The position numbers and the translations under genes are program-made. From positions 62,001 through 126,000 of the forward strand of contig NZ_BNBI01000015.1 of assembly GCF_014655295.1 (NCBI RefSeq): a DNA stretch of 64,000 bases, given 5' to 3'. This stretch comes from Streptomyces fumanus (GTDB lineage: Bacteria > Actinomycetota > Actinomycetes > Streptomycetales > Streptomycetaceae). The notes beneath the pieces were generated by a model that was not told the origin of the DNA, did no database searches, and was given only the letters and a program-made list of their open reading frames with translations. The stretch's first letter is position 1. Each line of letters opens with the position of its first letter. Below are positions 23,941 through 35,255 of the stretch, in pieces.

Positions 23941-24738
23941 ATGACCCGAACCGACGCCGTGCCGCCCATCGACACCAGCCGGCCGCACCCCGCGCGTGTC
24001 TACGACTGGTGGCTGGGCGGCAAGGACAACTACCCGGTGGACGAGGAACTGGCCCGGAAGATCCTCGCCGTCGACGACACGGTGGTGCGCGGGGCGCGCG
24101 CCAACCGCCGGTTCATGCACCGGGCGGTGCGCACGGTCGCCGAGGCGGGCGTCCGCCAGTTCCTCGACATCGGCACCGGCATCCCCACCGAGCCGAACCT
24201 GCACCAGGTCGCGCAGGGCGTGACCGCCGAGTCCCGGGTGGTGTACGCGGACAACGACCCGATCGTGCTGCGGCACGCCGAGGCGCTGCTGCACGGCTCC
24301 GCCGAGGGCAGCACCGACTACGTGCACGCCGATGTCCGCGACCCGGAGACGATCCTGCGGCTGGCGGGCGAGTCGCTGGACTTCGACCGGCCGGTCGCGC
24401 TGTCGCTGGTGGCGCTCACCCACTATCTGGACGACGCGGCGCACGACCTGCTGAAGCGGTACGTGGCGGCGCTCGCGCCGGGCAGTCATCTGATCCTGTC
24501 GCAGGTCACCCCGGACCTGAACCCTGAGGCCGTCGCGAAGGCCGCCGCCCTGTTCGCGCGCGGCGGCACCCCGTTCTTCCCGCGCCCGCTGGCGGAGTTC
24601 GCGCGGTTCTTCGACGGGCTGGAGCTGCTGGGTCCCGGGGTGATCCCGGTGACCGGGTGGCGTCCGGAGGCGGAGGACGTAGCCGCGCAGGCGGAGGGCA
24701 TCGTGCCGGTGTACGCGGGGGTGGCGCGCAAGCCCTGA
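23941..24738 (+). CDS. SAM-dependent methyltransferase of the PF04672 (DUF574) family
   Basis: A 265-residue protein of the actinobacterial S-adenosylmethionine methyltransferase family PF04672. The family opening is clear: TSRPHPARVYDWWLGGKDNY. It continues with the SAM-binding block FLDIGTGIPTEPNLHQVAQ and VVYADNDPIVLRHAEALL. A later FFDGLELLGPGVIPVTGWRP closes the domain. Members are multi-copy in Streptomyces and often sit beside HTH/DUF5753 regulators, as here (48 bases downstream). The acceptor is unknown. The ATG at 23941 has CGAGGAG 11 bases upstream. Confidence 0.92.
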   Translation: MTRTDAVPPIDTSRPHPARVYDWWLGGKDNYPVDEELARKILAVDDTVVRGARANRRFMHRAVRTVAEAGVRQFLDIGTGIPTEPNLHQVAQGVTAESRVVYADNDPIVLRHAEALLHGSAEGSTDYVHADVRDPETILRLAGESLDFDRPVALSLVALTHYLDDAAHDLLKRYVAALAPGSHLILSQVTPDLNPEAVAKAAALFARGGTPFFPRPLAEFARFFDGLELLGPGVIPVTGWRPEAEDVAAQAEGIVPVYAGVARKP

Positions 24739-24817
24739 CCCGTACGGGTGCCGTGAACGGGTGCGCTCCCGCGCCCGCCCCTAGGTTCGAGGAGCCGGGG
24801 CCAGCAAGGGAGCGCAT

Positions 24818-27800
24818 GTGACGGACACACGGACACCGCCCGCCGAGCCGGGCGCCGCGCTGCTGCGCGCGGGCCGCTTCCTGCGGCCGGGCACGGCCTC
24901 GCCCGACCTGCACAGCATCGGTCTGGTCGGCGGGCGGGAGTCGGACGCCTTCTACCGGGAGCGGTGGAGCCACGACAAGGTGGTCACCTCCACGCACGGG
25001 GTGAACTGCACCGGCTCGTGCCGCTGGCAGGTGTTCGTCAAGGACGGGATCATCACCTGGGAGGCGCAGGCGACGGACTACCCGTCGACCGGCCCGGACC
25101 GTCCCGAGTACGAGCCGCGGGGCTGCCCGCGCGGGGCCGCGTTCTCCTGGTACACGTACTCCCCGACCCGGGTGCGTCACCCGTATGTGCGCGGGGTGCT
25201 GCTGGAGATGTACCGGGAGGCGAAGGCCCGGCTCGGGGACCCGGTGCTGGCCTGGGCGGACGTGCAGGGCGACCCGGAGCGGCGGCGGCGCTACCAGCGG
25301 GCGCGGGGCAAGGGCGGGCTGGTCCGGGCGGACTGGGACGAGATGGTGGAGCTGATCGCCGCCGCCCATGTGCACACCCTGCGCACCCACGGCCCGGACC
25401 GGATCGCCGGGTTCTCGCCGATCCCGGCGATGTCGATGGTGTCGCACGCGGCGGGCGCCCGCTTCCACTCCCTGATCGGCGCCCCGATGCTGTCGTTCTA
25501 CGACTGGTACGCCGATCTGCCGGTGGCCTCGCCGCAGGTGTTCGGCGACCAGACGGACGTACCGGAGTCGGGCGACTGGTGGGACGCCCAGTACCTGATC
25601 ATGTGGGGGACGAACCTGCCGGTGACCCGGACGCCGGACGCGCACTGGATGGCGGAGGCCCGCTACCGGGGGCAGAAGGTCGTGGTGGTGGCGCCCGACT
25701 ACGCCGACAACGCCAAGTTCGCCGACGAGTGGCTGCATCCGCACCCGGGCACCGACGGGGCGCTGGCGCTGGCCATGGGGCACGTGGTGCTGAAGGAGTT
25801 CTTCGTCGACCGGGAGACGCCCTTCTTCACCGACTACGTACGGCGCTTCACCGACCTGCCGTTCCTGGTGACGCTCACCGAGCGGGACGGGGCGTACGTG
25901 CCCGGGAAGTTCCTGCGCGCCGCCGACCTCGGGCAGGGCGGCGAGGACGCGCTGTGGAAGACGGTGGTGCTGGACGAGGCGACGGGCCGGGCGGTCGTGC
26001 CCAACGGCTCGCTGGGCTTCCGCTGGACCGAGGCGGACCGGGGCCGCTGGAACCTCGACCTCGGGGAGGTGCGCCCCCGGCTCAGCCTGCACGGCGATGG
26101 GGCCGCGACCGGCGTGGAGGTGCTGCTGCCCCGGTTCGACACCGACGGCGGCCCGCACGGGCAGGGCCGCGGGGACGTGCTGCGCCGCGGGGTGCCCGCG
26201 ACCCGGCTGGGCGGGCCGGACGGTCCCCTGGTGACGACGGTGTTCGACCTGCTGCTGGCCCAGTACGGCGTCGGCCGGCCCGCGCTGCCGGGCGACTGGC
26301 CGGCCTCCTACGAGGACGCCGCCGCGCCCGGCACCCCAGCCTGGCAGCAGACCCACACCTCGGTCCCGGCGGCGGCCTGCGCGCGGATCGCCCGGGAGTT
26401 CGCGCGCACCGCCGAGCGGTCCCGGGGCCGCTGCATGATCCTGATGGGCGCCGGCACCAACCACTGGTTCCACTCCGAGACGATCTACCGGACCTTCCTC
26501 GCCCTGCTCCAGCTCACCGGCTGCCAGGGCCGCAACGGCGGCGGCTGGGCGCACTACGTCGGCCAGGAGAAGTGCCGCCCGCTGACCGGCTGGGCCACCC
26601 TGGCCGGCGCCCTGGACTGGTCCCGTCCGCCCCGGCAGATGATCGGCACCGGGTACTGGTTCCTCCACACCGACCAGTGGCGCTACGACCGGTTCGGCGC
26701 CGACGTCCTCGCCTCGCCGCTGGCCGGGGGCGCCCTGGCGGGGATGACCGCCGCCGACTGCCTCGCCCTGTCGGCGCGGGCGGGCTGGATGCCGTCGTAC
26801 CCGACCTTCGACCGCAACCCCCTGGAGCTGGGCGAGGTGTTCGGCGACCCGGTGGCCAGGGCGGTGGCCGAACTGCGCGCGGGCACGCTGCGGTTCGCCT
26901 GCGAGGACCCCGACGCGCCGGAGAACTGGCCGCGGATCGTCACGCTGTGGCGGTCCAATCTGCTGGGCTCCTCGGCCAAGGGCGCCGAGTACTTCACCAA
27001 GCACCTGCTGGGCACCCACTCCTCGCTGCGGGCCGAGGAGGCGGCGCCCGGGGAGCGGCCCCGCGATGTGGTCTGGCGGGAGGAGGCGCCCGAGGGCAAG
27101 GTCGACCTGCTGCTGTCGCTGGACTTCCGGCACACCTCCTCCACCCTGCTGTCCGACGTGGTGCTGCCCGCCGCGACCTGGTACGAGAAGCACGACCTGT
27201 CCAGCACCGACATGCACCCCTTCGTGCACGCCTTCTCCCCGGCCGTGGACCCGCCCTGGCAGGCCCGCACCGACTTCGACACCTTCCGGGCGCTCGCCGA
27301 CAAGCTCAGCGTACTCGCCGTCACCCACCTCGGCGTCCGCAAGGACCTGGTCGCCACCCCGCTCCAGCACGACACCCCCGCCGAGACCGCCCAGCCGGGC
27401 GGGGTGGTGCGGGACTGGCGGCGCGGCGAGTGCGCGCCGGAGCCGGGGCGGACCATGCCCGCGCTGACCGTGGTGGAACGCGACTACACGGCGATCGGCG
27501 CGAAGTTCGCCGCGCTGGGTCCTCTGGTGGAGGCCAAGGGCCTGCCCGCCAAGGGGGTCGCCCTGCGCCCGGACGAGGAGGTGGAGCTGCTGCAGCGGAC
27601 GAACGGCACGGTACGCGGCGGGCCCGCCGCCGGGCGCCCCGCGCTGGACACGGCGGTGAAGGCGGCGAACACCGTCCTGGCGCTGTCCGGCACCACCAAC
27701 GGCCGCCTCGCCGTGCAGGGCTTCCGCGCCCTGGAGGAGAGGACCGGGCAGCCGATGGCCCACCTGGCCGCCGAGCACGAGGGCAGGCGGATCTCCTACG

Positions 27801-28513
27801 CGGACACCCAGGCGGCCCCGGTGCCGGTGATCACCTCACCGGAGTGGTCGGGCAGCGAGTCCGGCGGGCGCCGCTACGCGCCGTTCACCCTGAACACCGA
27901 GCACCTCAAGCCCTGGCACACCCTCACCGGCCGGCAGCACTTCTTCGTCGACCACGACTGGATGCACGAACTGGGCGAGGCACTCCCCGTCTACCGGCCG
28001 CCGCTGGACATGAACCGCCTGTTCGGCGAACCCCGGCTCGGCCCCGACGGCACCCGCGAGGTCACGGTCCGCTACCTCACCCCGCACAACAAGTGGTCGA
28101 TCCACTCCGAGTACCAGGACAACCTGTTCATGCTGTCCCTCTCCCGGGGCGGCCAGTCCGTCTGGATGTCCCCGCAGGACGCCGACGCCATCGGGGTGGC
28201 CGACGACGACTGGATCGAGGCGGTCAACCGCAACGGGGTCGTGGTGGCCCGCGCGATCGTCTCGCACCGGATGCCGCCCGGCACCGTCTACATGCACCAC
28301 GCCCAGGAACGCACCGTCAACGTGCCCCTGTCGGAGACCACCGGCATGCGCGGCGGCACCCACAACTCCCTGACCCGGCTGCTGCTCAAACCCACCCATC
28401 TGATCGGCGGGTACGCCCAGTTGTCCTGGGCGTTCAACTACCTGGGCCCGACCGGAAACCAGCGCGACGAGGTCACGGTGATCCGCCGCCGGAGCCAGGA
28501 GGTGACGTACTGA
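24818..28513 (+). CDS. narG: respiratory nitrate reductase alpha subunit
   Basis: A 1231-residue molybdopterin-bis-MGD catalytic subunit of membrane-bound nitrate reductase, which reduces nitrate to nitrite on the cytoplasmic face using quinol electrons. The FS0 [4Fe-4S] ligands are His60, Cys64, Cys68 and Cys103, spaced His-x3-Cys-x3-Cys-x34-Cys (THGVNCTGSCRW ... RGCPRG), which is the Nar pattern. The region FYDWYADLPVASPQVFGDQT is the conserved active-site stretch. No twin-arginine signal is present. The GTG at 24818 has AAGGGAG about 7 bases upstream; an ATG two bases earlier is out of frame. Its stop overlaps the narH ATG. By gene neighbourhood it resembles S. coelicolor Nar1, the spore-active enzyme (recalled synteny). 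Confidence 0.97.
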   Translation: MTDTRTPPAEPGAALLRAGRFLRPGTASPDLHSIGLVGGRESDAFYRERWSHDKVVTSTHGVNCTGSCRWQVFVKDGIITWEAQATDYPSTGPDRPEYEPRGCPRGAAFSWYTYSPTRVRHPYVRGVLLEMYREAKARLGDPVLAWADVQGDPERRRRYQRARGKGGLVRADWDEMVELIAAAHVHTLRTHGPDRIAGFSPIPAMSMVSHAAGARFHSLIGAPMLSFYDWYADLPVASPQVFGDQTDVPESGDWWDAQYLIMWGTNLPVTRTPDAHWMAEARYRGQKVVVVAPDYADNAKFADEWLHPHPGTDGALALAMGHVVLKEFFVDRETPFFTDYVRRFTDLPFLVTLTERDGAYVPGKFLRAADLGQGGEDALWKTVVLDEATGRAVVPNGSLGFRWTEADRGRWNLDLGEVRPRLSLHGDGAATGVEVLLPRFDTDGGPHGQGRGDVLRRGVPATRLGGPDGPLVTTVFDLLLAQYGVGRPALPGDWPASYEDAAAPGTPAWQQTHTSVPAAACARIAREFARTAERSRGRCMILMGAGTNHWFHSETIYRTFLALLQLTGCQGRNGGGWAHYVGQEKCRPLTGWATLAGALDWSRPPRQMIGTGYWFLHTDQWRYDRFGADVLASPLAGGALAGMTAADCLALSARAGWMPSYPTFDRNPLELGEVFGDPVARAVAELRAGTLRFACEDPDAPENWPRIVTLWRSNLLGSSAKGAEYFTKHLLGTHSSLRAEEAAPGERPRDVVWREEAPEGKVDLLLSLDFRHTSSTLLSDVVLPAATWYEKHDLSSTDMHPFVHAFSPAVDPPWQARTDFDTFRALADKLSVLAVTHLGVRKDLVATPLQHDTPAETAQPGGVVRDWRRGECAPEPGRTMPALTVVERDYTAIGAKFAALGPLVEAKGLPAKGVALRPDEEVELLQRTNGTVRGGPAAGRPALDTAVKAANTVLALSGTTNGRLAVQGFRALEERTGQPMAHLAAEHEGRRISYADTQAAPVPVITSPEWSGSESGGRRYAPFTLNTEHLKPWHTLTGRQHFFVDHDWMHELGEALPVYRPPLDMNRLFGEPRLGPDGTREVTVRYLTPHNKWSIHSEYQDNLFMLSLSRGGQSVWMSPQDADAIGVADDDWIEAVNRNGVVVARAIVSHRMPPGTVYMHHAQERTVNVPLSETTGMRGGTHNSLTRLLLKPTHLIGGYAQLSWAFNYLGPTGNQRDEVTVIRRRSQEVTY

Positions 28514-30084
28514 TGCGCCCGATGGCCCAGGTAGCGATGGTCATGAACCTCGACAAGTGCATCGGCTGCCACACCTGCTCGGTCACCTGCAAACAGGCGT
28601 GGACCAACCGCCGGGGCATGGAGTACGTCTGGTTCAACAACGTCGAGACCCGCCCCGGCCAGGGCTACCCCCGCCGCTACGAGGACCAGGACACCTGGCG
28701 CGGCGGCTGGGAGCTGAACCGGCGCGGCGCGCTGAAGCTCAAGGCGGGCGGCCGGTTGAAGAAGCTCGCCGGAATCTTCTCCAACCCCAGGCTCCCGGAG
28801 ATCAAGGACTACTACGAGCCCTGGACGTACGACTACAAGAACCTGACCGACGCCCCGCTCGGCGGCGACTACCCGGTGGCCCGGCCCGTCTCCCAGCTCG
28901 ACGGCAAGCCGATGAAGATCGCTTGGTCGTCGAACTGGGACGACAACCTCGGCGGCGCCCCCGCCCACGGCGGCCTCGACCCCATGGTGGAACGCACCCG
29001 CCGGCAGGTCTCCGACAAGGTGCGGTTCGCCTTCGAGGAGAGCTTCATGTTCTACCTGCCGCGCATCTGCGAGCACTGCCTCAACCCCTCGTGCGTGGCC
29101 TCCTGCCCGTCCGGGGCCATGTACAAGCGGTCGGAGGACGGCATCGTCCTGGTCGACCAGGACCGCTGCCGGGGCTGGCGGATGTGCGTGACCGGCTGCC
29201 CGTACAAGAAGGTGTACTTCAACCACCGCACCGGCAAGGCCGAGAAGTGCACCTTCTGCTACCCGCGGATCGAGGCCGGGCAGCCCACCGTCTGCTCGGA
29301 GACCTGCGTGGGCCGGCTGCGCTACCTGGGCGTGCTGCTCTACGACGCCGACAAGGTGGCGGCCGCCGCCGCCACCCCGGACGAGAAGGACCTGTACGAG
29401 GCGCAGTTGGGCGTGTTCCTCGACCCGGCCGACCCCGCGGTGCGGCGGGCCGCCGAGGCGGCGGGCATCCCGTACGACTGGCTGGAGGCGGCGCGGCGCT
29501 CACCGGTGCACGCGCTGGTCAGCACCTACCGGGTGGCGCTGCCGCTGCACCCGGAGTACCGGACCCTGCCGATGGTCTGGTACATCCCGCCGCTGTCGCC
29601 GGTGGTGGACGCGCTGACGGAGACCGGGCACGACGGGGAGGACGCGGGCAACCTGTTCGGCGCCATCGACACCCTGCGGATCCCGCTGGAGTACCTGGCG
29701 GAGCTGTTCGCGGCCGGTGACACCGGGCCGGTGCGGGCCTCGCTGGAGAGGCTCGCCGCGATGCGCGCCCATATGCGGGCCCTCACCCTCGGCGAGACGC
29801 CCGACCCGGGCGTCCCGGCCGCCGTCGGCATGGCACCGGAGGCGATCGAGGACATGTACCGGCTGCTGGCTCTCGCCAAGTACGAGGAGCGGTACGTCAT
29901 CCCGACGGCCGCCGTCGGGGACGCGCACGAGCTGGAGGCGTCCGCGCTGCCGGACACCTGCGCGGTGGACGGCGACGGACCGTTCGGACAGGACTCGGGA
30001 CGCAGGCGGCTGCCGCTGGTGCCGGTGGAGAACTTCCACCGGTTGCGCCGGCGGCAGACCGCCGACGACGAGGAGGAGGTCTGA
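28513..30084 (+). CDS. narH: respiratory nitrate reductase beta subunit
   Basis: A 523-residue iron-sulfur subunit that carries electrons from NarI to NarG. The first cluster set is at residues 16, 19, 22 and 26 (CIGCHTCSVTC). A second lies in CEHCLNPSCVASCPSG. The third, CRGWRMCVTGCP, has Trp in place of one Cys, as expected for the NarH [3Fe-4S] cluster. CTFCYPRIEAGQP and CSETCVGRLRYLG complete the set. The ATG at 28513 overlaps the narG stop (TGATG), and the stop overlaps narJ, so translation is coupled. Chain length is normal for actinobacterial NarH. Confidence 0.97.
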   Translation: MRPMAQVAMVMNLDKCIGCHTCSVTCKQAWTNRRGMEYVWFNNVETRPGQGYPRRYEDQDTWRGGWELNRRGALKLKAGGRLKKLAGIFSNPRLPEIKDYYEPWTYDYKNLTDAPLGGDYPVARPVSQLDGKPMKIAWSSNWDDNLGGAPAHGGLDPMVERTRRQVSDKVRFAFEESFMFYLPRICEHCLNPSCVASCPSGAMYKRSEDGIVLVDQDRCRGWRMCVTGCPYKKVYFNHRTGKAEKCTFCYPRIEAGQPTVCSETCVGRLRYLGVLLYDADKVAAAAATPDEKDLYEAQLGVFLDPADPAVRRAAEAAGIPYDWLEAARRSPVHALVSTYRVALPLHPEYRTLPMVWYIPPLSPVVDALTETGHDGEDAGNLFGAIDTLRIPLEYLAELFAAGDTGPVRASLERLAAMRAHMRALTLGETPDPGVPAAVGMAPEAIEDMYRLLALAKYEERYVIPTAAVGDAHELEASALPDTCAVDGDGPFGQDSGRRRLPLVPVENFHRLRRRQTADDEEEV

Positions 30085-30578
30085 TGCCCGGCTTCGAGGT
30101 GCTGTACCAGGCGGCGGCGCTCTGTCTGACCTACCCGGACGACGGCTTCCGGGCGCGGCTGCCGCTGCTGCGCGAGGCGGCGCCGCCGCTGCGGGAGTTC
30201 ACCGACCACGCGGCCCGCACCCCGCCCGGCGACCTCCAGGCGCACTACGTGGAGGTCTTCGACTTCAAGAACCGGCACAGTCTGTACCTGAGCTGGTGGA
30301 GCGACGGCGACACCCGGCGGCGCGGCATGTCCCTGGTCCGCTTCAAGGAGCTGTACCGCGCGCACGGCCTGGAGTGCACCGGCGAGGAACTGCCCGACTT
30401 CCTGCCGGCCGTGCTGGAGTTCACCTCCCGCTCCGGGGAGAGGGGCCTGCTGGTGGAGTACCGCGACGCCCTGGAGCAGCTCCGCTCCCGGCTCACCGCC
30501 TACGGCACGCCCTACGCGTGCGTGCTGGACGCGGTGTGCGCCACCCTGCCGCCCGCGACCGCCGGAGCCCGCCGATGA
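30084..30578 (+). CDS. narJ: nitrate reductase assembly chaperone
   Basis: A 164-residue cytoplasmic chaperone needed for inserting molybdenum cofactor into NarG and for membrane docking; it is not part of the final enzyme. The TorD/NarJ helical fold is indicated by AAALCLTYPDDGFRARLPLL near the start and HYVEVFDFKNRHSLYLSWW with GDTRRRGMSLVRFKELYR, the conserved NarJ core. It starts at the narH stop (TGATG) and its TGA overlaps the narI ATG. It is shorter than enteric NarJ (about 236), but this length is usual in actinobacteria. Confidence 0.95.
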   Translation: MPGFEVLYQAAALCLTYPDDGFRARLPLLREAAPPLREFTDHAARTPPGDLQAHYVEVFDFKNRHSLYLSWWSDGDTRRRGMSLVRFKELYRAHGLECTGEELPDFLPAVLEFTSRSGERGLLVEYRDALEQLRSRLTAYGTPYACVLDAVCATLPPATAGARR

Positions 30579-31297
30579 CCGTGCTGCTCTGGGGCGTCCT
30601 GCCCTACCTCGCGTTCCTGTCGCTGGTCGCGGGCCTGGTCTGGCGGCACCGCTACGACCGGTTCGGCTGGACCACCCGCTCCTCCCAGGTGTACGAGTCG
30701 AGGCTGCTGAACATCGCCTCGCCGGTGTTCCACTACGGCATCCTGTTCGTCCTCGCCGGCCATCTGATCGGCCTGTTCGTCCCGGAGTCGTGGACCTCCG
30801 CGCTGGGCGTGAGCGAACGGGCCTACCACCTGTTCTCGCTGATCGGCGGCACGGCGGCCGGGGTGCTGACGGTGGCCGGGATCGCCGCCCTGGTCTACCG
30901 GCGCCGCACCAACGCGCCCGTGTTCAAGGCGACGACCGCCAACGACAAGGTCATGTACGTCTTCCTGCTGGCCGCGATCGTCCTCGGCATGGCCGCCAAG
31001 CTCGCCCACTCCTCCGGCACCGGCTACGACTACCGGACCACCATCGCGCCCTGGTCGCGGAGCCTGTTCCGGCTCGGCCCGGACCCGGCCCTGATGACCG
31101 GCGTGCCGGTGCTGTACCAGGTGCACGCGGTCGCCGGCATGGTGCTGATCGCGCTGGTGCCCTACACCCGGCTGGTGCACATGTTCAGCGCGCCGGTGCA
31201 GTACCTGGTCCGGCCGTACGTCGTCTACCGCTCGCGCGACCCCCGGCACCTGGGACCGGGCCCGGACCGGCGGGGCTGGGAGCGGGCGGGGCTGTGA
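30575..31297 (+). CDS. narI: respiratory nitrate reductase gamma subunit (cytochrome b)
   Basis: A 240-residue membrane subunit with five hydrophobic helices that oxidises quinol and passes electrons to NarH through two b haems. Candidate haem His residues are in SPVFHYGILF and FVLAGHLIG (helix 2), and in YQVHAVAGMV and YTRLVHMFSAP (helix 5). The ATG overlaps the narJ stop by four bases (ATGA). The stop lies 9 bases from the end of the convergent dnaK gene with no room for a separate terminator. No narK nitrate carrier follows the operon. Confidence 0.96.
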   Translation: MTVLLWGVLPYLAFLSLVAGLVWRHRYDRFGWTTRSSQVYESRLLNIASPVFHYGILFVLAGHLIGLFVPESWTSALGVSERAYHLFSLIGGTAAGVLTVAGIAALVYRRRTNAPVFKATTANDKVMYVFLLAAIVLGMAAKLAHSSGTGYDYRTTIAPWSRSLFRLGPDPALMTGVPVLYQVHAVAGMVLIALVPYTRLVHMFSAPVQYLVRPYVVYRSRDPRHLGPGPDRRGWERAGL

Positions 31298-31306
31298 ACC
31301 GGGGGC

Positions 31307-33169
<1,863 letters not shown>

Positions 33170-33223
33170 CGCTGTCCCCTTCCGCCAGGGCACTTACGGG
33201 TACCTGTGGACTCCAGCACAAAA

Positions 33224-33244
33224 CTTGAGTGTGCTCTTGTCAAG
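33224..33244 (-). promoter_or_regulatory. HAIR-like HspR operator over the dnaK promoter
   Basis: On the plus strand CTTGAGT-GTGCTCT-TGTCAAG matches the HspR-associated inverted repeat CTTGAGT-N7-ACTCAAG in 12 of 14 arm positions. On the minus strand the same bases supply an exact -35 TTGACA (33243-33238), followed after 17 bases by TGTGCT as a weak -10. The operator thus covers the -35, the classical position for HspR repression. The dnaK ATG is 55 bases downstream. Confidence 0.82.
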
Positions 33245-33287
33245 GGGGCGTCCGGGCGGGCGCCGGCGGAAGGGGACGGGCCGGGGA

Positions 33288-33713
33288 TCAGGCGAGCTTG
33301 GCCGAGAGCGTGATGGTGGTGCCGGCCAGGGCCTGGCTCACCGGGCAGTTCTTCTTGGCGTCCTCGGCGGCGGCGACGAAGGCGTCCTCGTCGAGGCCGT
33401 CGACGGTGCCCTCCACGGTGAGGTGGATGCCGGTGATGCCCTCACCCGGCTGGAAGGTGACGTCGGCCGAGGTGACCAGCTTGGTGGGCGGGGTGCCCGC
33501 GTTGGCCAGGCCGTGCGACAGCGCCATGGAGAAGCAGCTCGAGTGGGCGGCGGCGATCAGCTCCTCCGGGCTGGTCCTGCCGTTCGCCTGCTCGGCGCGC
33601 GACGGCCACGACACCTGCTGCTCGCCGATGCCGGACGAGTCGAAGGTGACGACACCGTTGCCCTGGAGCAGGTTGCCTTCCCAGACGGTGTGTGCGGAGC
33701 GCGTGGTTGCCAC
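33288..33713 (-). CDS. OsmC/Ohr-family peroxiredoxin
   Basis: A 141-residue OsmC-family protein that reduces organic or fatty-acid hydroperoxides with two cysteines. Both are present: Cys60 in AAAHSSCFSMALSH and Cys123 in KKNCPVSQAL; Arg39 in WPSRAEQ is the third active-site residue. The length is normal. OsmC proper is favoured over Ohr by the block RTSPEELIAAAHSSC. The GTG at 33713 has AAAGGA about 8 bases upstream. It stands between dnaK and an APC permease on the same strand, and is presumably a stress-defence gene with its own promoter. Confidence 0.93.
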   Translation of the reverse strand: MATTRSAHTVWEGNLLQGNGVVTFDSSGIGEQQVSWPSRAEQANGRTSPEELIAAAHSSCFSMALSHGLANAGTPPTKLVTSADVTFQPGEGITGIHLTVEGTVDGLDEDAFVAAAEDAKKNCPVSQALAGTTITLSAKLA

Positions 33714-33758
33714 GGCGGATTCCTTTCGCAGTTGCGGATTCCTCGGGTTCCTATCCGA

Positions 33759-35171
33759 TCACACTCCGGCCCGGTCCACGGGGAACGGGGGTGCACCGGT
33801 GGCTGAACGTGCGCGGTGGCCGCGGCGGCCCGCCATCACCGCGTACACCAGCACGCCCGCGAAGAGGAAGAGCACGCCCTGGTAGACGGCCGCGTAACCG
33901 GCCCCGGCGACCAGCCACAGCGAGAAGGCCGCCGCCACCGACGCGACCACCGCGTCCCGCACCAGCCGTGCCCGGTCGACCCGTTCGGCGCGGCCGGAGA
34001 GCAGGTGGAACAACTGGGCGGCGGTGGCCAGCAGATAGGGCACGGTCGCGGTGAACGTGGTGACCAGCACCAGGATCTCGAAGACCTTCGCCGAACCGGA
34101 CGTGTAGTTGTAGACGGTGAGCAGCGAGGCCAGCACCACGGTGACGCCGACGCCGACCGTGGGCACCCCGCGCCGCTTGCGGGCGAACGCGGCCGGGAAC
34201 AGCCCGTCGCGGGCGGCGGCGTAGGGGGTCTGGGCGCTCAGCAGCGTCCAGCCGTTGAGGCAGCCGGTCATCGACACCAGCGCGGCCAGCGCCACCGCCC
34301 AGCCGCCCCAGGAGCCGCCGAACATGGCGTTCACGGCGTCCGAGAACGGGGCGGAGGAGTGCACGAGCCGGTCGTGGGCGACGGTGCCGAAGACGGACAG
34401 GGTGCCCAGCAGATAGACCAGGGCGGCGCCCGCGGTGCCGATCACGGTGGCGCGGCCGACGGTGCGCCGGGGGTCCTTGACCTCGCCGGCGCTGACGGCG
34501 GCGGACTCCACGCCGAGGTAGGAGAAGAGCAGGATCGCGGCGGAGGCCGAGACCGCGCCGATCGCGCCGCCGCCGGAGGCGTTGAACGGGCCGAGGTTGC
34601 CGGCGTCGAAGAAGAACAGGCCGCCGACGGCGACCAGCAGCAGCGGGGCGAACTTCAGCACGGTGGAGACCACCTGCACGGCGCCCACGTACCGGGTGCC
34701 GGCGAAGTTGGACAGCGCGGGCAGCCACTGCAGGACGAGCGCGGCCAGGCAGGCGGTCCAGCGGTGGTCGTTCACCGGGATCAGGACGTCGAGGTAGCCG
34801 ACGGCGGCGACGGCGAGGGCCGCGTTGGAGACCCAGGTGGTGATCCAGTACGCCCAGGCGGCGAGGAACCCGGCGAAGTCGCCGAACGCCTCGCGGGCGT
34901 AGACGTAGGGGCCTCCGGTGCGCGGGTCGCGGGCGGCGAGCCGGCCGAAGACCAGGGCGAGCGCGATCGCGCCGACGGTGAGCACGCCGAAGGCGAGCAG
35001 GCTGACGGTGCCGAACGGGGCGACGGAGGCCGGGAGCAGGAAGATGCCGCCGCCGATGATGTTGCCCATGACCAGGGCGGTGGCGACGGGCAGCCCGAAC
35101 CGGCGGGAGTGCCGGCCGGGGTCGCCGGCGGGGGCCGGAGCCGGTGGGGGGACGGTCCCGGGGACGTGCAT
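33759..35171 (-). CDS. APC-superfamily amino acid permease
   Basis: A 470-residue transporter with about 12 hydrophobic helices. The first helix contains the APC signature GNIIGGGIFLLPASVAPFG, with the broken-helix Gly cluster that binds the substrate carboxylate. A later YLGVESAAVSAGEVKDPRRT is the TM6 region. It resembles the basic amino acid/polyamine antiporter (arginine:agmatine-like) subfamily. I place the start at the ATG at 35171, about 33 residues before the first helix. The region upstream has no coding look. It probably transports an amino acid or amine; the direction of transport is unknown. Confidence 0.88.
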   Translation of the reverse strand: MHVPGTVPPPAPAPAGDPGRHSRRFGLPVATALVMGNIIGGGIFLLPASVAPFGTVSLLAFGVLTVGAIALALVFGRLAARDPRTGGPYVYAREAFGDFAGFLAAWAYWITTWVSNAALAVAAVGYLDVLIPVNDHRWTACLAALVLQWLPALSNFAGTRYVGAVQVVSTVLKFAPLLLVAVGGLFFFDAGNLGPFNASGGGAIGAVSASAAILLFSYLGVESAAVSAGEVKDPRRTVGRATVIGTAGAALVYLLGTLSVFGTVAHDRLVHSSAPFSDAVNAMFGGSWGGWAVALAALVSMTGCLNGWTLLSAQTPYAAARDGLFPAAFARKRRGVPTVGVGVTVVLASLLTVYNYTSGSAKVFEILVLVTTFTATVPYLLATAAQLFHLLSGRAERVDRARLVRDAVVASVAAAFSLWLVAGAGYAAVYQGVLFLFAGVLVYAVMAGRRGHRARSATGAPPFPVDRAGV

Positions 35172-35255
35172 GGGGTGGTGCGCCTCTCTTCGAACTGCTG
35201 CCCGGGATCGCCGGGCCGCCGACCATGGTCGGACATGCCCGTACATGCCGCCAAA

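Noticed and set aside
24816..24818. ATG start for narG
   Set aside because: The ATG at 24816 is out of frame by two bases; the GTG at 24818 gives the complete family N-terminus.
33170..33193. Upstream in-frame start for dnaK
   Set aside because: It would add eight residues (PWRKGTA-type) not found in Hsp70 proteins; the ATG at 33169 gives the canonical N-terminus.
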